Assembly: GCA_052144935.1 (NCBI GenBank) | Contig: JBKQPR010000233.1 | Coordinates: 1-64,000, forward strand | DNA from: JOPF133 sp052144935 | Lineage (GTDB): Bacteria; Acidobacteriota; Terriglobia; Bryobacterales; Bryobacteraceae | Direction of reading: 5' to 3' | Length of the DNA stretch: 64,000 nucleotides | In this document: positions 8,438 to 17,353 of the stretch, in pieces | Numbering within the stretch: the first letter of the stretch is position 1 | How the letters are laid out: every line of letters starts with the position of its first letter | Made by a program: the position numbers and the translations under genes | The notes under the pieces: generated by a model | Told to the model about the DNA's origin: nothing | Database searches by the model: none | The model's input: only the letters and a program-made list of their open reading frames with translations

Positions 8438-9226
8438 ATGCCCAAACCGATCCTTACGCTAACCACGGATTTCGGACTTTCGGACCACTACGTGGGGGTC
8501 ATGAAAGGCGTCATCCTGAGCATCTGCCCGGAGGCCCGGATTGTCGATATCAGCCACGAAGCCGCGCCGTTCGACATCGCCGAGGGCGCTTACCTGATCG
8601 CCCAGGCGTGGAGGTATTTTCCGAAAAAGACCGTGCACGTGGTGGTGGTGGACCCCGGCGTGGGAACCGCGCGGCGGCCCATCCTGATGGAGGCCGGCGG
8701 CCACTGCTTCGTGGCGCCCGACAACGGCGTGCTGTCGATGATCTATTCGCGCGAGAAGCACAAGATCCGGCTGATCTCCGCCCAACGTTACTTCCGCCAG
8801 CCGGTGAGCCAAACATTTCACGGCCGCGATGTCTTCGCGCCCGTCGCGGCGCACCTGGCGAAGGGCGTGCCCGCCGCGCGCATGGGCCGCACCATCGACG
8901 ACTATCTGCGCCCGGCCTTCGAGAAGCCGCAGCAGAGCGGCAAGCGCTCGTGGAACGGGCGGATTCTGAAGATCGACCGCTATGGGAACATCGTCACCAA
9001 TTTCCACGCCGGCGATTTTCCGGACCTGGAGAAGCGCGATTTCCTCCTCACCGTGGGGGGTAAGCAGATCGGTGTGCTGGCGCGCAATTATGCGGAGGCG
9101 GGACCGGGCGAGCTGTTCGTCATCGTGGGCAGCTCGGGGTACCTGGAGATTTCCAGCAACCAGGGCTCGGCCGCCAAACAGACGGGCTGCCAGAGCGGCG
9201 GGCCGGTGGAGCTGAACCTGTGGTAG
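8438..9226 (+). CDS. SAM hydroxide adenosyltransferase (DUF62 / SAM hydrolase family)
   Basis: This 262-residue protein belongs to the family related to fluorinase and chlorinase. It uses hydroxide to split S-adenosylmethionine into adenosine and methionine. The family signatures are LTLTTDFGLSDHYVGVMKG at the start, PEARIVDISHEAAPFDI, VVVVDPGVGT, FVAPDNGVLS and TFHGRDVFAPVAAHL, followed by the C-terminal IDRYGNIVTNF. The Asp residues of TTDFG and of VAPDNG are those expected to bind the nucleoside. The start codon lies 7 bases from the divergent desulfurase start, so any promoter must sit inside the desulfurase coding region. The physiological role of this activity is uncertain; SAM recycling or overflow is an inference. 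Confidence 0.88.
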   Translation: MPKPILTLTTDFGLSDHYVGVMKGVILSICPEARIVDISHEAAPFDIAEGAYLIAQAWRYFPKKTVHVVVVDPGVGTARRPILMEAGGHCFVAPDNGVLSMIYSREKHKIRLISAQRYFRQPVSQTFHGRDVFAPVAAHLAKGVPAARMGRTIDDYLRPAFEKPQQSGKRSWNGRILKIDRYGNIVTNFHAGDFPDLEKRDFLLTVGGKQIGVLARNYAEAGPGELFVIVGSSGYLEISSNQGSAAKQTGCQSGGPVELNLW

Positions 9227-9721
9227 AGCCGCGCGCGGTGCCGCGCTAGTTCCGGGCCTTACATCGTGCATTTCTCCGTCTGGTTCGGCCAGACGGCCGA
9301 CTCGATGCCGCCATGCTTGAATTTGGCGACCGGGGCGATTGCCGGGTTGAGCCGCGTCATTATTATCGGCGCGCTGTGCATTGGACTGTGCCACAGTTTC
9401 CTCCATTTTTTGCCGGCGAGGGGAGTACGGGGTCGCTTATGCAACTTGTAAGGCTGTTTTGAGGAAGCGTCAACACCCACAGGGCGAAACACGGCCGCGG
9501 GCGATGCACCTCGTCCTGATTCGCTCCCACCCGGGTGACCAGGAAAATGCGGGACAACCGTAGAGCATTACGTCCGGGATGAAAAAGGCCTCGCTGAGTT
9601 CCTGCGGATATGTTGGAAATAGTCGTCAGCCCCAACTTTTGCCGCGTCTTCCCCGCTCCACCGCAGCGGCGCCCAAGCTCGCCGCTTGCGGCGGTAAGAT
9701 GAACGTGGGAGGCGGATTGGA
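9227..9721. other. Spacer with decayed coding sequence
   Basis: This stretch of about 495 bases holds no complete gene. A short minus-strand remnant at 9259-9360 is listed separately. TAAGAT at about 9696 and GGGAGG at about 9709 may serve the gene that starts at 9722. Confidence 0.5.
9259..9360 (-). pseudogene. N-terminal remnant of a small conserved protein
   Basis: A 33-codon frame reads VAKFKHGGIESAVWPNQTEK and ends after Cys-Thr-Met at a stop. It resembles the opening of a widespread small protein with the pattern K-F-x-x-G-x-I-x-A-x-V-W-x-N, which normally continues for another 60-80 residues. The rest of that protein is not found downstream. I read this as a truncated remnant. The name and function of the family are not known to me. 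Confidence 0.3.
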
Positions 9722-10045
9722 GTGATACCGACCAACGAATACGTCGAAGTCCGCAACGGCGGCTACTACGTGGCCGGCACACGAATCGGCCTGGACGTGG
9801 TGGTCTACGACTTTCGGCGCGGCCGGTCGGCGGAAGCGATCTTCGAGGCTTACCCGTCCATTGGATCGCTGGCGAAAGTTTACGGCGCCATCACCTTCAT
9901 TTTGGAGCACCCGGCCGAGGTTGAGGTCTATCTCAAGGATCAGGAACGCATCCTTGAACAGATCAAGGCTGAATATCCAATGCCTCAGGAAATGGTCGAC
10001 CATTTTGAGCGGGCCAAAAAAGAAGCGGCGTCCAGGCTCGCCTGA
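9722..10045 (+). CDS. DUF433-family antitoxin-like protein
   Basis: This 107-residue protein reads EYVEVRNGGYYVAGTRIGLD near its start and then FRRGRSAEAIFEAYPSI, the pattern of DUF433 proteins (a short winged-helix-like fold). In many genomes DUF433 proteins sit directly before a DUF5615 PIN-like protein and are regarded as the antitoxin. The same order is seen here: the stop codon overlaps the start region of a broken DUF5615-like gene. The start is GTG at 9722 after a GGGAGG ribosome-binding site. The C-terminal helix (MVDHFERAKKEAASRLA) is charged and could contact the toxin. Since the partner is broken, this may be a solitary antitoxin or a repressor without a target. Confidence 0.75.
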   Translation: MIPTNEYVEVRNGGYYVAGTRIGLDVVVYDFRRGRSAEAIFEAYPSIGSLAKVYGAITFILEHPAEVEVYLKDQERILEQIKAEYPMPQEMVDHFERAKKEAASRLA

Positions 10046-10385
10046 AGATCCGCTTTCAAGCCGACGCTGACATCGATCCCGACATTCGGAATGGCCTGCT
10101 CCGACGGGAGCCGTCAATTGACTTCCGGCCGGCGGCGGGCGCCATCCCGGGCACCCTCGATCCAGAGGTCTTGCGGATCGCGGCAGAAGATGGCCGCGTC
10201 CTAGTCTCTGGCGATCTGCGAACTATGCGCGCCCATTTCCATAGCTTCGTTGCGACGCGCGAATCGCCCGGAGTCTTGCTGATTCCGTCTTCACGATCTA
10301 TCGGAGCTGCTATCGAAGGGCTGCTCTTCGTTTGGCTGAACTGGACCCCGACGACTTGCACAACCGCGTCCAGTGGCTTCCATAG
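10042..10385 (+). pseudogene. DUF5615 PIN-like toxin, start codon lost and frameshifted
   Basis: Reading from a CTG that overlaps the antitoxin stop gives KIRFQADADIDPDIRNGLLR, REPSIDFRPA, RVLVSGDLRTM, FVATRESPGVLLIPSS and AAIEGLLFVW. These are the hallmarks of a DUF5615 PIN-like toxin, including the Asp of the nuclease site (GDLRTM). Two lesions are visible. The expected ATG overlapping the antitoxin stop is CTG. After LLFVW one base is missing, so that the expected ending AELDPDDLHNRVQWLP appears in the next frame and stops at 10385. An active product is unlikely unless CTG initiation and frameshifting both occur. The lesion would disarm the pair while the antitoxin stays intact. Confidence 0.7.
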
Positions 10386-10438
10386 AAAACGTCTGCCAAC
10401 GTCCTCCCGCGGCAGCGCCCCGCGGTACCCTATGAAAG

Positions 10439-11176
10439 ATGGGCAACGCGCAGGGGATGCTCGACCTGGAGGGGCTGCAGAGCTCCCTGTTCTTCGAAAC
10501 CCCGGAGGAAATCTACGCGCGAGTCTTCCGCGAGATCAAACCGCGCACACCACTGCCCGCGTTTCGGGTGGAATTCTGCCGGTTCGCCAACGCCGATAGC
10601 TTCATCCGCCTGGAAGACGGCTCGCTGCACGTGCGCATGTCCGATCTGCTGGAGGGCGCGCCCGCACCCGTGATGGAGTCGCTGGCCCACATCTTGCTAG
10701 GCAAACTGTATCGCAAGCCGGTAGCCCGCATGCATTCGCATCGCTACAAGCTGTATTTGAACCGCCGCGACGTGCGCCGCCAGGCGCAACTGGTGCGGCA
10801 GATCCGCGGGCGCAAATTCCTCTCGGGTCCCCAGGGCCGGCACTACGATCTGGAGGAGATCTTCGAGCGTTTGAACGCGCAATACTTCGACGGCCTGATG
10901 GGAAGGCCGCAACTGGGCTGGAGCCGCGGGACGTCGCGCAGCATGTTGGGCCACTTCGACCCCTCGCACAACGCCATCATCATCAGCCGCATCTTCGACC
11001 AGCCGAAGGCCGCGCCGCTGGCGCTGGAGTACGTGATGTACCATGAGATGCTGCACCTGCGCTACCCCGTGGAGCACCACGGCGTGCGGCGCAGAGTGCA
11101 TACGCGCGAGTTCCGGGAGGCCGAGAAGAAATTCCCGCGCCTCACAGAAGCCAAGGAGATGCTGAAGCGGTTGTGA
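10439..11176 (+). CDS. SprT-like / M48-type zinc metallopeptidase
   Basis: This 245-residue protein carries the zinc-peptidase motif YHEMLHLRYP with H202, E203 and H206. A third ligand is probably in the following VEHHGVRRRVHTREF segment. The middle part, YDLEEIFERLNAQYFDGLMG, followed by LGWSRGTSRSMLGHFDPSHN, is the pattern of SprT-like proteins (searching for a helix before a beta hairpin and then HExxH). SprT-like proteins in eukaryotes cleave DNA-crosslinked proteins; the bacterial role is not established. There is no signal peptide, so it should be cytoplasmic. It is a single gene with no obvious partners; upstream lies decayed DNA and downstream a group II intron remnant. Confidence 0.75.
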   Translation: MGNAQGMLDLEGLQSSLFFETPEEIYARVFREIKPRTPLPAFRVEFCRFANADSFIRLEDGSLHVRMSDLLEGAPAPVMESLAHILLGKLYRKPVARMHSHRYKLYLNRRDVRRQAQLVRQIRGRKFLSGPQGRHYDLEEIFERLNAQYFDGLMGRPQLGWSRGTSRSMLGHFDPSHNAIIISRIFDQPKAAPLALEYVMYHEMLHLRYPVEHHGVRRRVHTREFREAEKKFPRLTEAKEMLKRL

Positions 11177-11276
11177 GCGCGGGGGCCGCTGGGGTCCGGT
11201 GGTCGCGGGGCTCTGTATTTGACGGTAGAGCAGGAGAGAGGGCGAGCACAAATGTGCGACCCACTCTCCCCTCGTC

Positions 11277-11310
11277 GAACCGCACAAGCAAATTTCCCGA
11301 CGTCCGGCTC
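11277..11310 (-). ncRNA. Group II intron domain V remnant
   Basis: The 34-base minus-strand segment begins GAGCCGGACG and ends GTGCGGTTC, with a GAAA loop in the middle. The length, the AGC triad at positions 2-4 and the GAGCCG/CGGTTC closing stem are those of domain V. The distal stem is imperfectly paired, consistent with decay. Confidence 0.65.
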
Positions 11311-11906
11311 TCCTGAAAGCATGTCGCCTCAGGCGTGCACAGGCAGTTGCACGGCTGCCAGCCCTGCAGGTACACCAGCCCAAAATGCTCGGGCTGCTAG
11401 TAGTAGCTGACCCCCTCCGGCGGTCGGAGGAACCGTTGGCTGCGCCGTCTCAGATGCTGCACGAGACGTTCGCGAACGTACCTGTTGACCTCCCGGAAGG
11501 CCCGCCGGGGATACCCAAACTGGAAATCGTTCCGCCAGCCTTTCAGGTGCCGGTTCAGCTTTTCAATCCGTTGCGGGATGGGCTGAAAACACTGTCGACG
11601 ATCGGTCATCTCGGGCAGCTTGCTCCGCTCCTTCTTCAATGCCTTCGCCGACCGGCCCAGGTGCCAATATCGCCTCTCACGCCCTTGCAGGTCGCGATCG
11701 TATCGAAACGTGAACCCCGGAAACTCCGGACTCGCTCCTGCCTCCTTCAGATCCACCGCCCGCGTCTTCTCCCGATTGATCTCCAACCCCAGCCAGCCTT
11801 CCAGTTTCGACTCGATCCAGCCCCTCAGACGACAGCCTTGATAGCGCGCCAGCACCACGAAATCCTCGGCATGCCGCACCACCTTGGCCTTCGCCCACTG
11901 GGCCGG

Positions 11907-11924
11907 GGGGCGCCCCCTGGGCCC
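11907..11924 (+). repeat. 18-bp GC motif copy at the broken end of the group II intron
   Basis: GGGGCGCCCCCTGGGCCC, one to two changes from consensus, exactly where the truncated reverse transcriptase frame starts, and followed by two CCCCGGCACCCCCGCG-like copies. Confidence 0.65.
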
Positions 11925-12025
11925 CGGCACCCCCGCGCCCCGGCACCCCCGCGCCTCTCGGTCCCCTTAGACGGTGCCCCGCGAATCACCGCAAACTTTC
12001 CCGCCGCTGGTTCGTAATAGCAGGT

Positions 12026-14479
12026 ATGCGATACCGGTATGTTCTCCGGCGCTTGATGCGCTCGCCAGGGTTCAGCGCCATTGCGGTGGTCACTTTAGCG
12101 CTCGGAATCGGCGCCAATACGGCCATTTTCAGCGTGATCGAAGGCGTCCTGCTCAAGCCTCTGCCGTTTCCGCACTCCGAGGAGTTGATCGGCGTCTGGC
12201 ACACGGCCACACTAATCAACCTCCCCGAACTGAACATGGCGCCGTTTCTTTATTTCACCTATCGCGACCAAAACCGCACCCTCACGGACATAGGCGTGTG
12301 GGACACGGGATCGGCCAGCGTCACCGGCCTGGCGGAGCCCGAGCAGATCGACACCCTGCAAGTAACCGACGCCACCCTGCCGCTCCTGGGCATTCCACCG
12401 GCTCTGGGGCGTTGGTTTTCGCGTAAAGACGATTCGCCGGGCAGCCCCGAAACCGTCATCCTGATGTACGGATATTGGCAATCGCGATTCGGCGGGGACC
12501 GCTCGGTAGTCGGGCGCCGCGTCATGGTCGATGGCCGCGCCAGGGAGATCATCGGCGTGATCCCTGAGCGGTTTCACTTCCTGGACTTCAAGCCCTCCCT
12601 CATCACGCCGATCCAGTTCGATCGCAGCAAGATATTTCTGGGGAGTTTCAGCTGCCAGTCGCTGGCGCGGCTGAAGCCCGGCGTCACCATGGCCCAGGCC
12701 AGTGCCGATGTGGCGCGCATGATCCCCATCGCCCTCCGGAGCTTTCCCCCGTTCCCCGGATTCAGCCGGAAGATGTTCGAAGACGCCCACATCGGTCCCA
12801 ACCTGCATCCGCTCAAGCAGGACGTCACCGGCAGTATCGGCGGCACCTTGTGGCTGCTGATGGGGACCATCGGGATGGTGCTGCTGATCGCCTGCGCCAA
12901 TGTGGCCAACCTGTTGCTTGTGCGCGCCGACGGGCGCCAGCAGGAACTGGCCATCCGCGCCGCGCTGGGGGCCGGCTGGAAGGCCATTGCGCGCGAGCTG
13001 ATCCTCGAGAGCCTCACCCTGGCCGCGTTCGGCGGCCTGGCGGGACTGGGCCTGGCGTATGGCGCGCTGCGCCTGCTGGTGCGGATCGGACCGGCCCACC
13101 TGCCGCGCCTTGCGGAGATCTCCATCGATGGCTGGGTGTTGCTCTTCACGCTGGCGGTCTCGCTGGCCGCGGGCCTGCTCTTCGGCGCCATTCCCGTGCT
13201 GAAGCACGCGGGGCCGAACCTGTCCGGCGGGCTGCGCGGCGGCGGACGCACGTCCAGCCAAAGCCGCGAGAAGCACCGCGCCCGCAGCGCCCTGGTGGTG
13301 GTGCAGGTGGCCCTGGCGCTGGTTCTGCTGGTCAGCTCCGGCTTGATGATCCGCTCCTTCCAGGCCCTGCGCAACGTGCAGCCGGGGTTCACCCAGCCCG
13401 AGCGCGTCGAGACGCTGCGCATCTCCATTCCGCAGGCGCAGGTGAAGGACGAGACCGCGGTGGTGCGCATGGAGCAGGATATCCTGCAGAAGATCGCGGC
13501 CATCCCCGGCGTCGAGTCCGCGGCGCTCGCCAGCACCATCCCCATGGATGCCTCGGGCTGGCACGATCCGATCTATCCCGAAGACCACCCTTACGCGGAC
13601 GGCCATCTCCCGCCCTTGCGCCGCTACCGGTTCGTTTCGCCCGGCCTTCTGAATGCGACCGGCACCCGCCTGGTGGCGGGCCGCGATTTCACCTGGACGG
13701 AGGTGTACGACAAGCGCCCTGTGGCAATGGTTTCCGAGAACCTGGCGCGCGAACTCTGGCGCACGCCGCAGGCCGCGCTCGGCAAGCGCGTACGCGAATC
13801 CTCCAAGAATCCGTGGCACGAAGTGATCGGCGTGGTGGAGGACGAGCACGATGACGGCCTGGACCAGAAGGTCGGGTCTACGGTGTTTTGGCCCGTCCTG
13901 ATCGACAGGTTCGCGGGCGATCCGGTCTTCGTCTGGCGCTCGCTGTTCTACGTGATTCGCAGCGGCCGCACCGGCACGGAAGGCTTTCTGAACGAGATCC
14001 GGCGGGCCGTCTGGTCGGTGAATCCGAACCTGCCGCTGGCCAACGTGCGGACGCTGCGCCAGATCTACGACAAGTCCCTGGCGCGCACTTCGTTCACCCT
14101 GGTGATGCTGGCGATCGCCGGCGCCATGGCGCTGCTGCTGGGCATGGTGGGAATCTACGGCGTGATCTCGTATTCGGTGGCGCAGCGCACGCGCGAGATC
14201 GGCATCCGCATGGCGCTGGGCGCCCAGCAAGGCGAACTGACGCGCCTGTTTCTGCGCCACGGATTGCGCCTGGCGCTGATCGGCGTGGCCTGCGGCCTGG
14301 TTGCGGCCGCCGGCCTGATGCGGCTCATGGCGAAGCTGCTGTTTGAAGTCAAGCCGGTCGATCCGGTAACGTATGCCGCAGTGGCGGTCTGTCTGATCGC
14401 CGCCGCGCTGGCGGCCAGTTATCTGCCGGCCTTGCGTATTAGCGCGATCGACCCGGTGGACGCACTGCGGGCGGAGTAG
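12026..14479 (+). CDS. ADOP-type orphan permease (MacB/FtsX family)
   Basis: This 817-residue membrane protein has the duplicated FtsX-permease plan typical of acidobacterial ADOP proteins. The first membrane helix and loop read FSAIAVVTLALGIGANTAIF followed by SVIEGVLLKPLPF, then a MacB-type periplasmic domain, a cluster of helices around residues 275-390 (VLLIACANVANLLLVRADGR), a second periplasmic domain, and a final helix group containing REIGIRMALGAQQGELTRLF. No ATPase domain or adjacent ATPase gene is present. Related proteins work with an ATP-binding partner in export or envelope remodelling, but the role of ATPase-less versions is unknown to me. Its end overlaps the end of the convergent MFS gene by 41 bases. 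Confidence 0.9.
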   Translation: MRYRYVLRRLMRSPGFSAIAVVTLALGIGANTAIFSVIEGVLLKPLPFPHSEELIGVWHTATLINLPELNMAPFLYFTYRDQNRTLTDIGVWDTGSASVTGLAEPEQIDTLQVTDATLPLLGIPPALGRWFSRKDDSPGSPETVILMYGYWQSRFGGDRSVVGRRVMVDGRAREIIGVIPERFHFLDFKPSLITPIQFDRSKIFLGSFSCQSLARLKPGVTMAQASADVARMIPIALRSFPPFPGFSRKMFEDAHIGPNLHPLKQDVTGSIGGTLWLLMGTIGMVLLIACANVANLLLVRADGRQQELAIRAALGAGWKAIARELILESLTLAAFGGLAGLGLAYGALRLLVRIGPAHLPRLAEISIDGWVLLFTLAVSLAAGLLFGAIPVLKHAGPNLSGGLRGGGRTSSQSREKHRARSALVVVQVALALVLLVSSGLMIRSFQALRNVQPGFTQPERVETLRISIPQAQVKDETAVVRMEQDILQKIAAIPGVESAALASTIPMDASGWHDPIYPEDHPYADGHLPPLRRYRFVSPGLLNATGTRLVAGRDFTWTEVYDKRPVAMVSENLARELWRTPQAALGKRVRESSKNPWHEVIGVVEDEHDDGLDQKVGSTVFWPVLIDRFAGDPVFVWRSLFYVIRSGRTGTEGFLNEIRRAVWSVNPNLPLANVRTLRQIYDKSLARTSFTLVMLAIAGAMALLLGMVGIYGVISYSVAQRTREIGIRMALGAQQGELTRLFLRHGLRLALIGVACGLVAAAGLMRLMAKLLFEVKPVDPVTYAAVAVCLIAAALAASYLPALRISAIDPVDALRAE

Positions 14480-15920
14480 GACTCACCCCTCGCCCGCCCA
14501 TCCACAGCACCGCCGCCAGCAACACACACAGCAGCGGAATGCTGTACATTGCCTGGTGCAGCCCGAACGCTTTGGCCGCCTCCGTCACCGGCCCCGTGCC
14601 CGCCGCCAGGCGCGCGAAGTGGTCGCTCACCCGGCCGGTGAGCAGCGGGCCGAACGACGCTCCGCACAGGTACATCGCCAGGAAGTAGACCGCCATGGCG
14701 GTAGCGCGCAGGCGCGGCGCGACGAAATCCTGAATCGCGGCGTACACCAGGCCGTAGTACATCTGCAGCAAACCGTAGGCGGCCATGGCCAGCACCACGG
14801 CTCTCGCAGCGTGTCCCGCGGGAATCATCAGCGCGGCATATGCCGGCAGCGCCGCCGCCAGCGCCGCTCCGCCGGCCAGCAGCAAACGGCCCCGGCCGAA
14901 TGTCCGATCACCCAGCGCTCCGGCGGCGAGGGCGCCCAGGATCCCCGAGACGCCCGATCCCACTCCCGCCCACACGCCGGCGCGCGCCACCGAAAGGCCG
15001 TGTGCGCGAGTCAGAAACGGAGCGATGAAGGTCGAAAAGCTGTACAGAATGAAATTGACCACCGCGCCCGAAATCACGATCCAGCGGAAGGCTGGGATGC
15101 GCAGCAGCACGAGGGGCGAGGCGCTCCCGTTGGCGCTCCCGCCGGCGCTATTCGCAGTGGTCTCCGCTACCATCCCGCCAGCGCGCGCGGCACCGCTCCG
15201 GGCAGCGAGTTTGGTGGTGGTCTCAGCAGCGCTCCCGGCCGCGCTCTCGGCATCGCTCGCGACGCCGCTTTCGGCTATGCCGGCCACCGCGCCGCGGGGC
15301 GCCTCTTCGAGGCGCAGCAGCGCCGGAATGAGCACCACCGCCGGCAGCGCGCCCAAGGCCAGCGCCGCTCTCCAGCCAAAGGCTTGTGCGGCCGGACCGG
15401 TGATGGCGAAGCTCAGCATCACGCCCACCGGCGCCGCCATCATGAAGCCCGCCATGGCGCGCGCCCGTCGCGCCGGCGGGACCAGGTCGCCGATCCAGCT
15501 TGTGGCCGTGGGAGCGCACACCGCCTCGCCAATCCCTACGCCCAGCCGCGTGGCCAGCAGCATCCAGTAATTCGCCGCGAAACCGCCCAGAGCGGTCAGG
15601 CTGGCCCACACGCCTACGCCCGCCGCCAACAGCTTCCGGCGGCTTCCGGTATCCGCCAGGCGGGCCAGCGGCAAGCCGGCCAGAGCATACACGATCGTGA
15701 AAACGGTGGGCAGCGCGCCGAGCTGCGTGTCGGATAGGCCAAACTCGTGGCGCAGAGGTTCCAGCACCGCCCCCAACGCCTGCCGGTCGAAAATGTTCAG
15801 GGCGTTGACCAGAAACAGGACCAGAAGCGGGGCGGAGCCCGAACCCGCGCCGGAACCCGCGCTGGGGATCGAGTCGGAACCGGTCCCGGAAACGGCTTCG
15901 CCGCGTCCCCCGCCGGTCAC
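14439..15920 (-). CDS. MFS transporter
   Basis: This 493-residue protein has twelve hydrophobic segments in two halves and MFS signatures: NALNIFDRQALGAVLEPLR in helix 1, GLPLARLADTGSRRKLLA as the helix 2-3 loop, and GVGIGEAVCAPTATSWIGD, which recalls the Spns/hexuronate transporter groups. The central loop (about residues 215-265) is expanded with Ala/Gly/Ser/Glu repeats. The start is GTG at 15920, overlapping the previous gene's stop in a GTGA arrangement. It is the last gene of the sigma/anti-sigma operon. The substrate cannot be told. The N-terminal 30 residues are also Gly/Ser-rich and encoded by short repeats, so a later start is possible. Confidence 0.8.
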   Translation of the reverse strand: MTGGGRGEAVSGTGSDSIPSAGSGAGSGSAPLLVLFLVNALNIFDRQALGAVLEPLRHEFGLSDTQLGALPTVFTIVYALAGLPLARLADTGSRRKLLAAGVGVWASLTALGGFAANYWMLLATRLGVGIGEAVCAPTATSWIGDLVPPARRARAMAGFMMAAPVGVMLSFAITGPAAQAFGWRAALALGALPAVVLIPALLRLEEAPRGAVAGIAESGVASDAESAAGSAAETTTKLAARSGAARAGGMVAETTANSAGGSANGSASPLVLLRIPAFRWIVISGAVVNFILYSFSTFIAPFLTRAHGLSVARAGVWAGVGSGVSGILGALAAGALGDRTFGRGRLLLAGGAALAAALPAYAALMIPAGHAARAVVLAMAAYGLLQMYYGLVYAAIQDFVAPRLRATAMAVYFLAMYLCGASFGPLLTGRVSDHFARLAAGTGPVTEAAKAFGLHQAMYSIPLLCVLLAAVLWMGGRGVSPTPPAVRPPGRSR

Positions 15921-17353
15921 AGCTTGATCTGGGTCTTGGGATCCGCCGGCGCTTTGGGCGCCTTCGGTGGCTGAGGCGGTTTGGGCCCCTGGCCTTCCGG
16001 CGCCTCCGGGGTGTCCGGCGGGGGCGCGCCTTCCTTGCGCACCGACACGGTTCCCCTGGCGGCCGTCAGCCGGATGGCCGGGCCGTCTCCCACTTTGCCC
16101 TTGAGCACGGCCCCGCGCCCCACGTCCTCACGCGAAATGGGCGGGCCGAAGTCGTTCTCGGCCTGGCCCCGCTCGGCGGTGGCTTCCAGGTCGAAAGCCG
16201 CACTCTCCGGCAGAATCAGGTCGATGCGTCCCACGCTGGAGCGCGCCTCGATGGATGGCAGCGGCGCCTTCCCTGGCTCGAGCTCGATATCGCCGCGCTG
16301 GGTTTCCAACTCCAGCGACTGGGTGAACTGCTGCAGCTTCACGTCGCGCGATCCGGTGACCATGTGGATCGGGCCCACCATGCCGGTGGCGGTCAGTTGG
16401 CCCAAGTCCATATTGATGCTGCCCGGAATCGCCTGCACGTGGATCTCGGTCGAGCGGGCGCCCTCAAACTGCAAGGGCTTGGCCAGATTCTTGAACGCCA
16501 GCGTTCCGGCGTAATTGCCGTTGATGGTCACCTGGCCTTTGATGTCCTCCATTTCCAGGTCCGAGCCGCGTCCCTGCAGCTCGACCTTCCCGCTCACGCC
16601 GGCGGCGCGGATCAGGTCGCTGCGGCCGATATCCAGGCGCACATCGCCGCCCACCCGCTCCAGGCGCACATCGCCGCGGTCGGTGGCCAGCTCCACATTG
16701 CCGGCGACATCGGTCACATCGTAGTCCCCGGAGCGCCCGCGCGCCTCCACGGCCATGCCGCGCGGGACGGTCACTTCCAGGTCGTCGGAGATGCGCTGGT
16801 TGTCCGGAACGTGGTCCTGGTTGGAACGGATCAGCAGGCGGTCGCCCTGCGGGACGATCTCGACGGGCGTGTTGCCGTTGCTACGGTCGGCGTCGTTGCG
16901 GTACCAGGCGCGGATCACCTTATGGCCGTTTACGGTGACTTCGCGGGTATCGCTTCCGGTCACTTTGATGCTGCCGCGCGGATTCTCAAAGGCGACCCGC
17001 GTCATGCCGGTGGCCGGAGCGCGTGCCGTCACGGGGTAATCGAACTGCTCGCCGAACACGTCCAGGCTGCCGGTCGAGAAGCGGACGCCGTGTTCGTGGG
17101 CCGCCCATAAGCCGGAGCCGGCCAGACAGATCAGCACCACCAGCACTACTTCGCCGCTGGTCAAACCGGTCAGCCCGCGATTGCGCCAGACCACCACCTC
17201 CACCAGGCGCAGCAGGCCCCAGGCGACCAGCGCCAGCGGCCAGTAAAGCGAAATGAGGTCGAAAATCTGCGTATCGGGGTGCAGGTTGCGCCACAGAAAG
17301 AACGCGCCAATAGCCAGCAGCAAGATCGGCCCGGTGACAGAACGCCTTCTCAT
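15917..17353 (-). CDS. DUF4097-type membrane-anchored beta-solenoid protein
   Basis: This 478-residue protein begins with two to three membrane helices (GPILLLAIGAFFLWRN, WPLALVAWGLLRLVEVV, VVLVVLICLAGSGLWAA). A long repetitive beta-rich domain follows, with alternating short strands such as GSIKVTGSDTREVTVNG, GDYDVTDVAGNVELATDRGD and VRLERVGGDVRLDIG. This pattern is that of DUF4097 (adhesin-like, LiaG-related) proteins. The C-terminus is Pro/Lys-rich (GPKPPQPPKAPKAPADPKTQ). It overlaps both neighbours by 4 bases (ATGA and GTGA), so it is part of the ECF operon. The solenoid should lie outside the cytoplasmic membrane. An envelope-stress sensing role is inferred from the operon. Confidence 0.75.
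   Translation of the reverse strand: MRRRSVTGPILLLAIGAFFLWRNLHPDTQIFDLISLYWPLALVAWGLLRLVEVVVWRNRGLTGLTSGEVVLVVLICLAGSGLWAAHEHGVRFSTGSLDVFGEQFDYPVTARAPATGMTRVAFENPRGSIKVTGSDTREVTVNGHKVIRAWYRNDADRSNGNTPVEIVPQGDRLLIRSNQDHVPDNQRISDDLEVTVPRGMAVEARGRSGDYDVTDVAGNVELATDRGDVRLERVGGDVRLDIGRSDLIRAAGVSGKVELQGRGSDLEMEDIKGQVTINGNYAGTLAFKNLAKPLQFEGARSTEIHVQAIPGSINMDLGQLTATGMVGPIHMVTGSRDVKLQQFTQSLELETQRGDIELEPGKAPLPSIEARSSVGRIDLILPESAAFDLEATAERGQAENDFGPPISREDVGRGAVLKGKVGDGPAIRLTAARGTVSVRKEGAPPPDTPEAPEGQGPKPPQPPKAPKAPADPKTQIKL

Larger units (their letters stand above)
11215..11930 (-). mobile_element. 3' remnant of a group II intron with truncated reverse transcriptase
   Basis: The minus-strand frame 11397-11930 gives the C-terminal part of a group II intron reverse transcriptase/maturase: GLEINREKTRAVDLKEAG, FPGFTFRYDRDLQGRERRYW, RHLKGWRNDFQFGYPRRAFR, and the end RRRSQRFLRPPEGVSYY. 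The catalytic box that should read YADD is HAED (VVRHAEDFVVLAR), which would inactivate polymerisation. The N-terminal fingers and palm are absent; the element ends at about 11930 in a GC-rich tract that contains one copy of the dispersed 18-bp motif. Downstream of the frame, a domain V-like sequence and the usual trailing sequence remain. The element is dead and 5'-truncated. Confidence 0.82.

Noticed and set aside
12212..14260. A 682-codon minus-strand frame across the first ADOP gene
   Set aside because: It is antisense to a clearly conserved permease and has His/Gln/Arg-rich low-complexity content.
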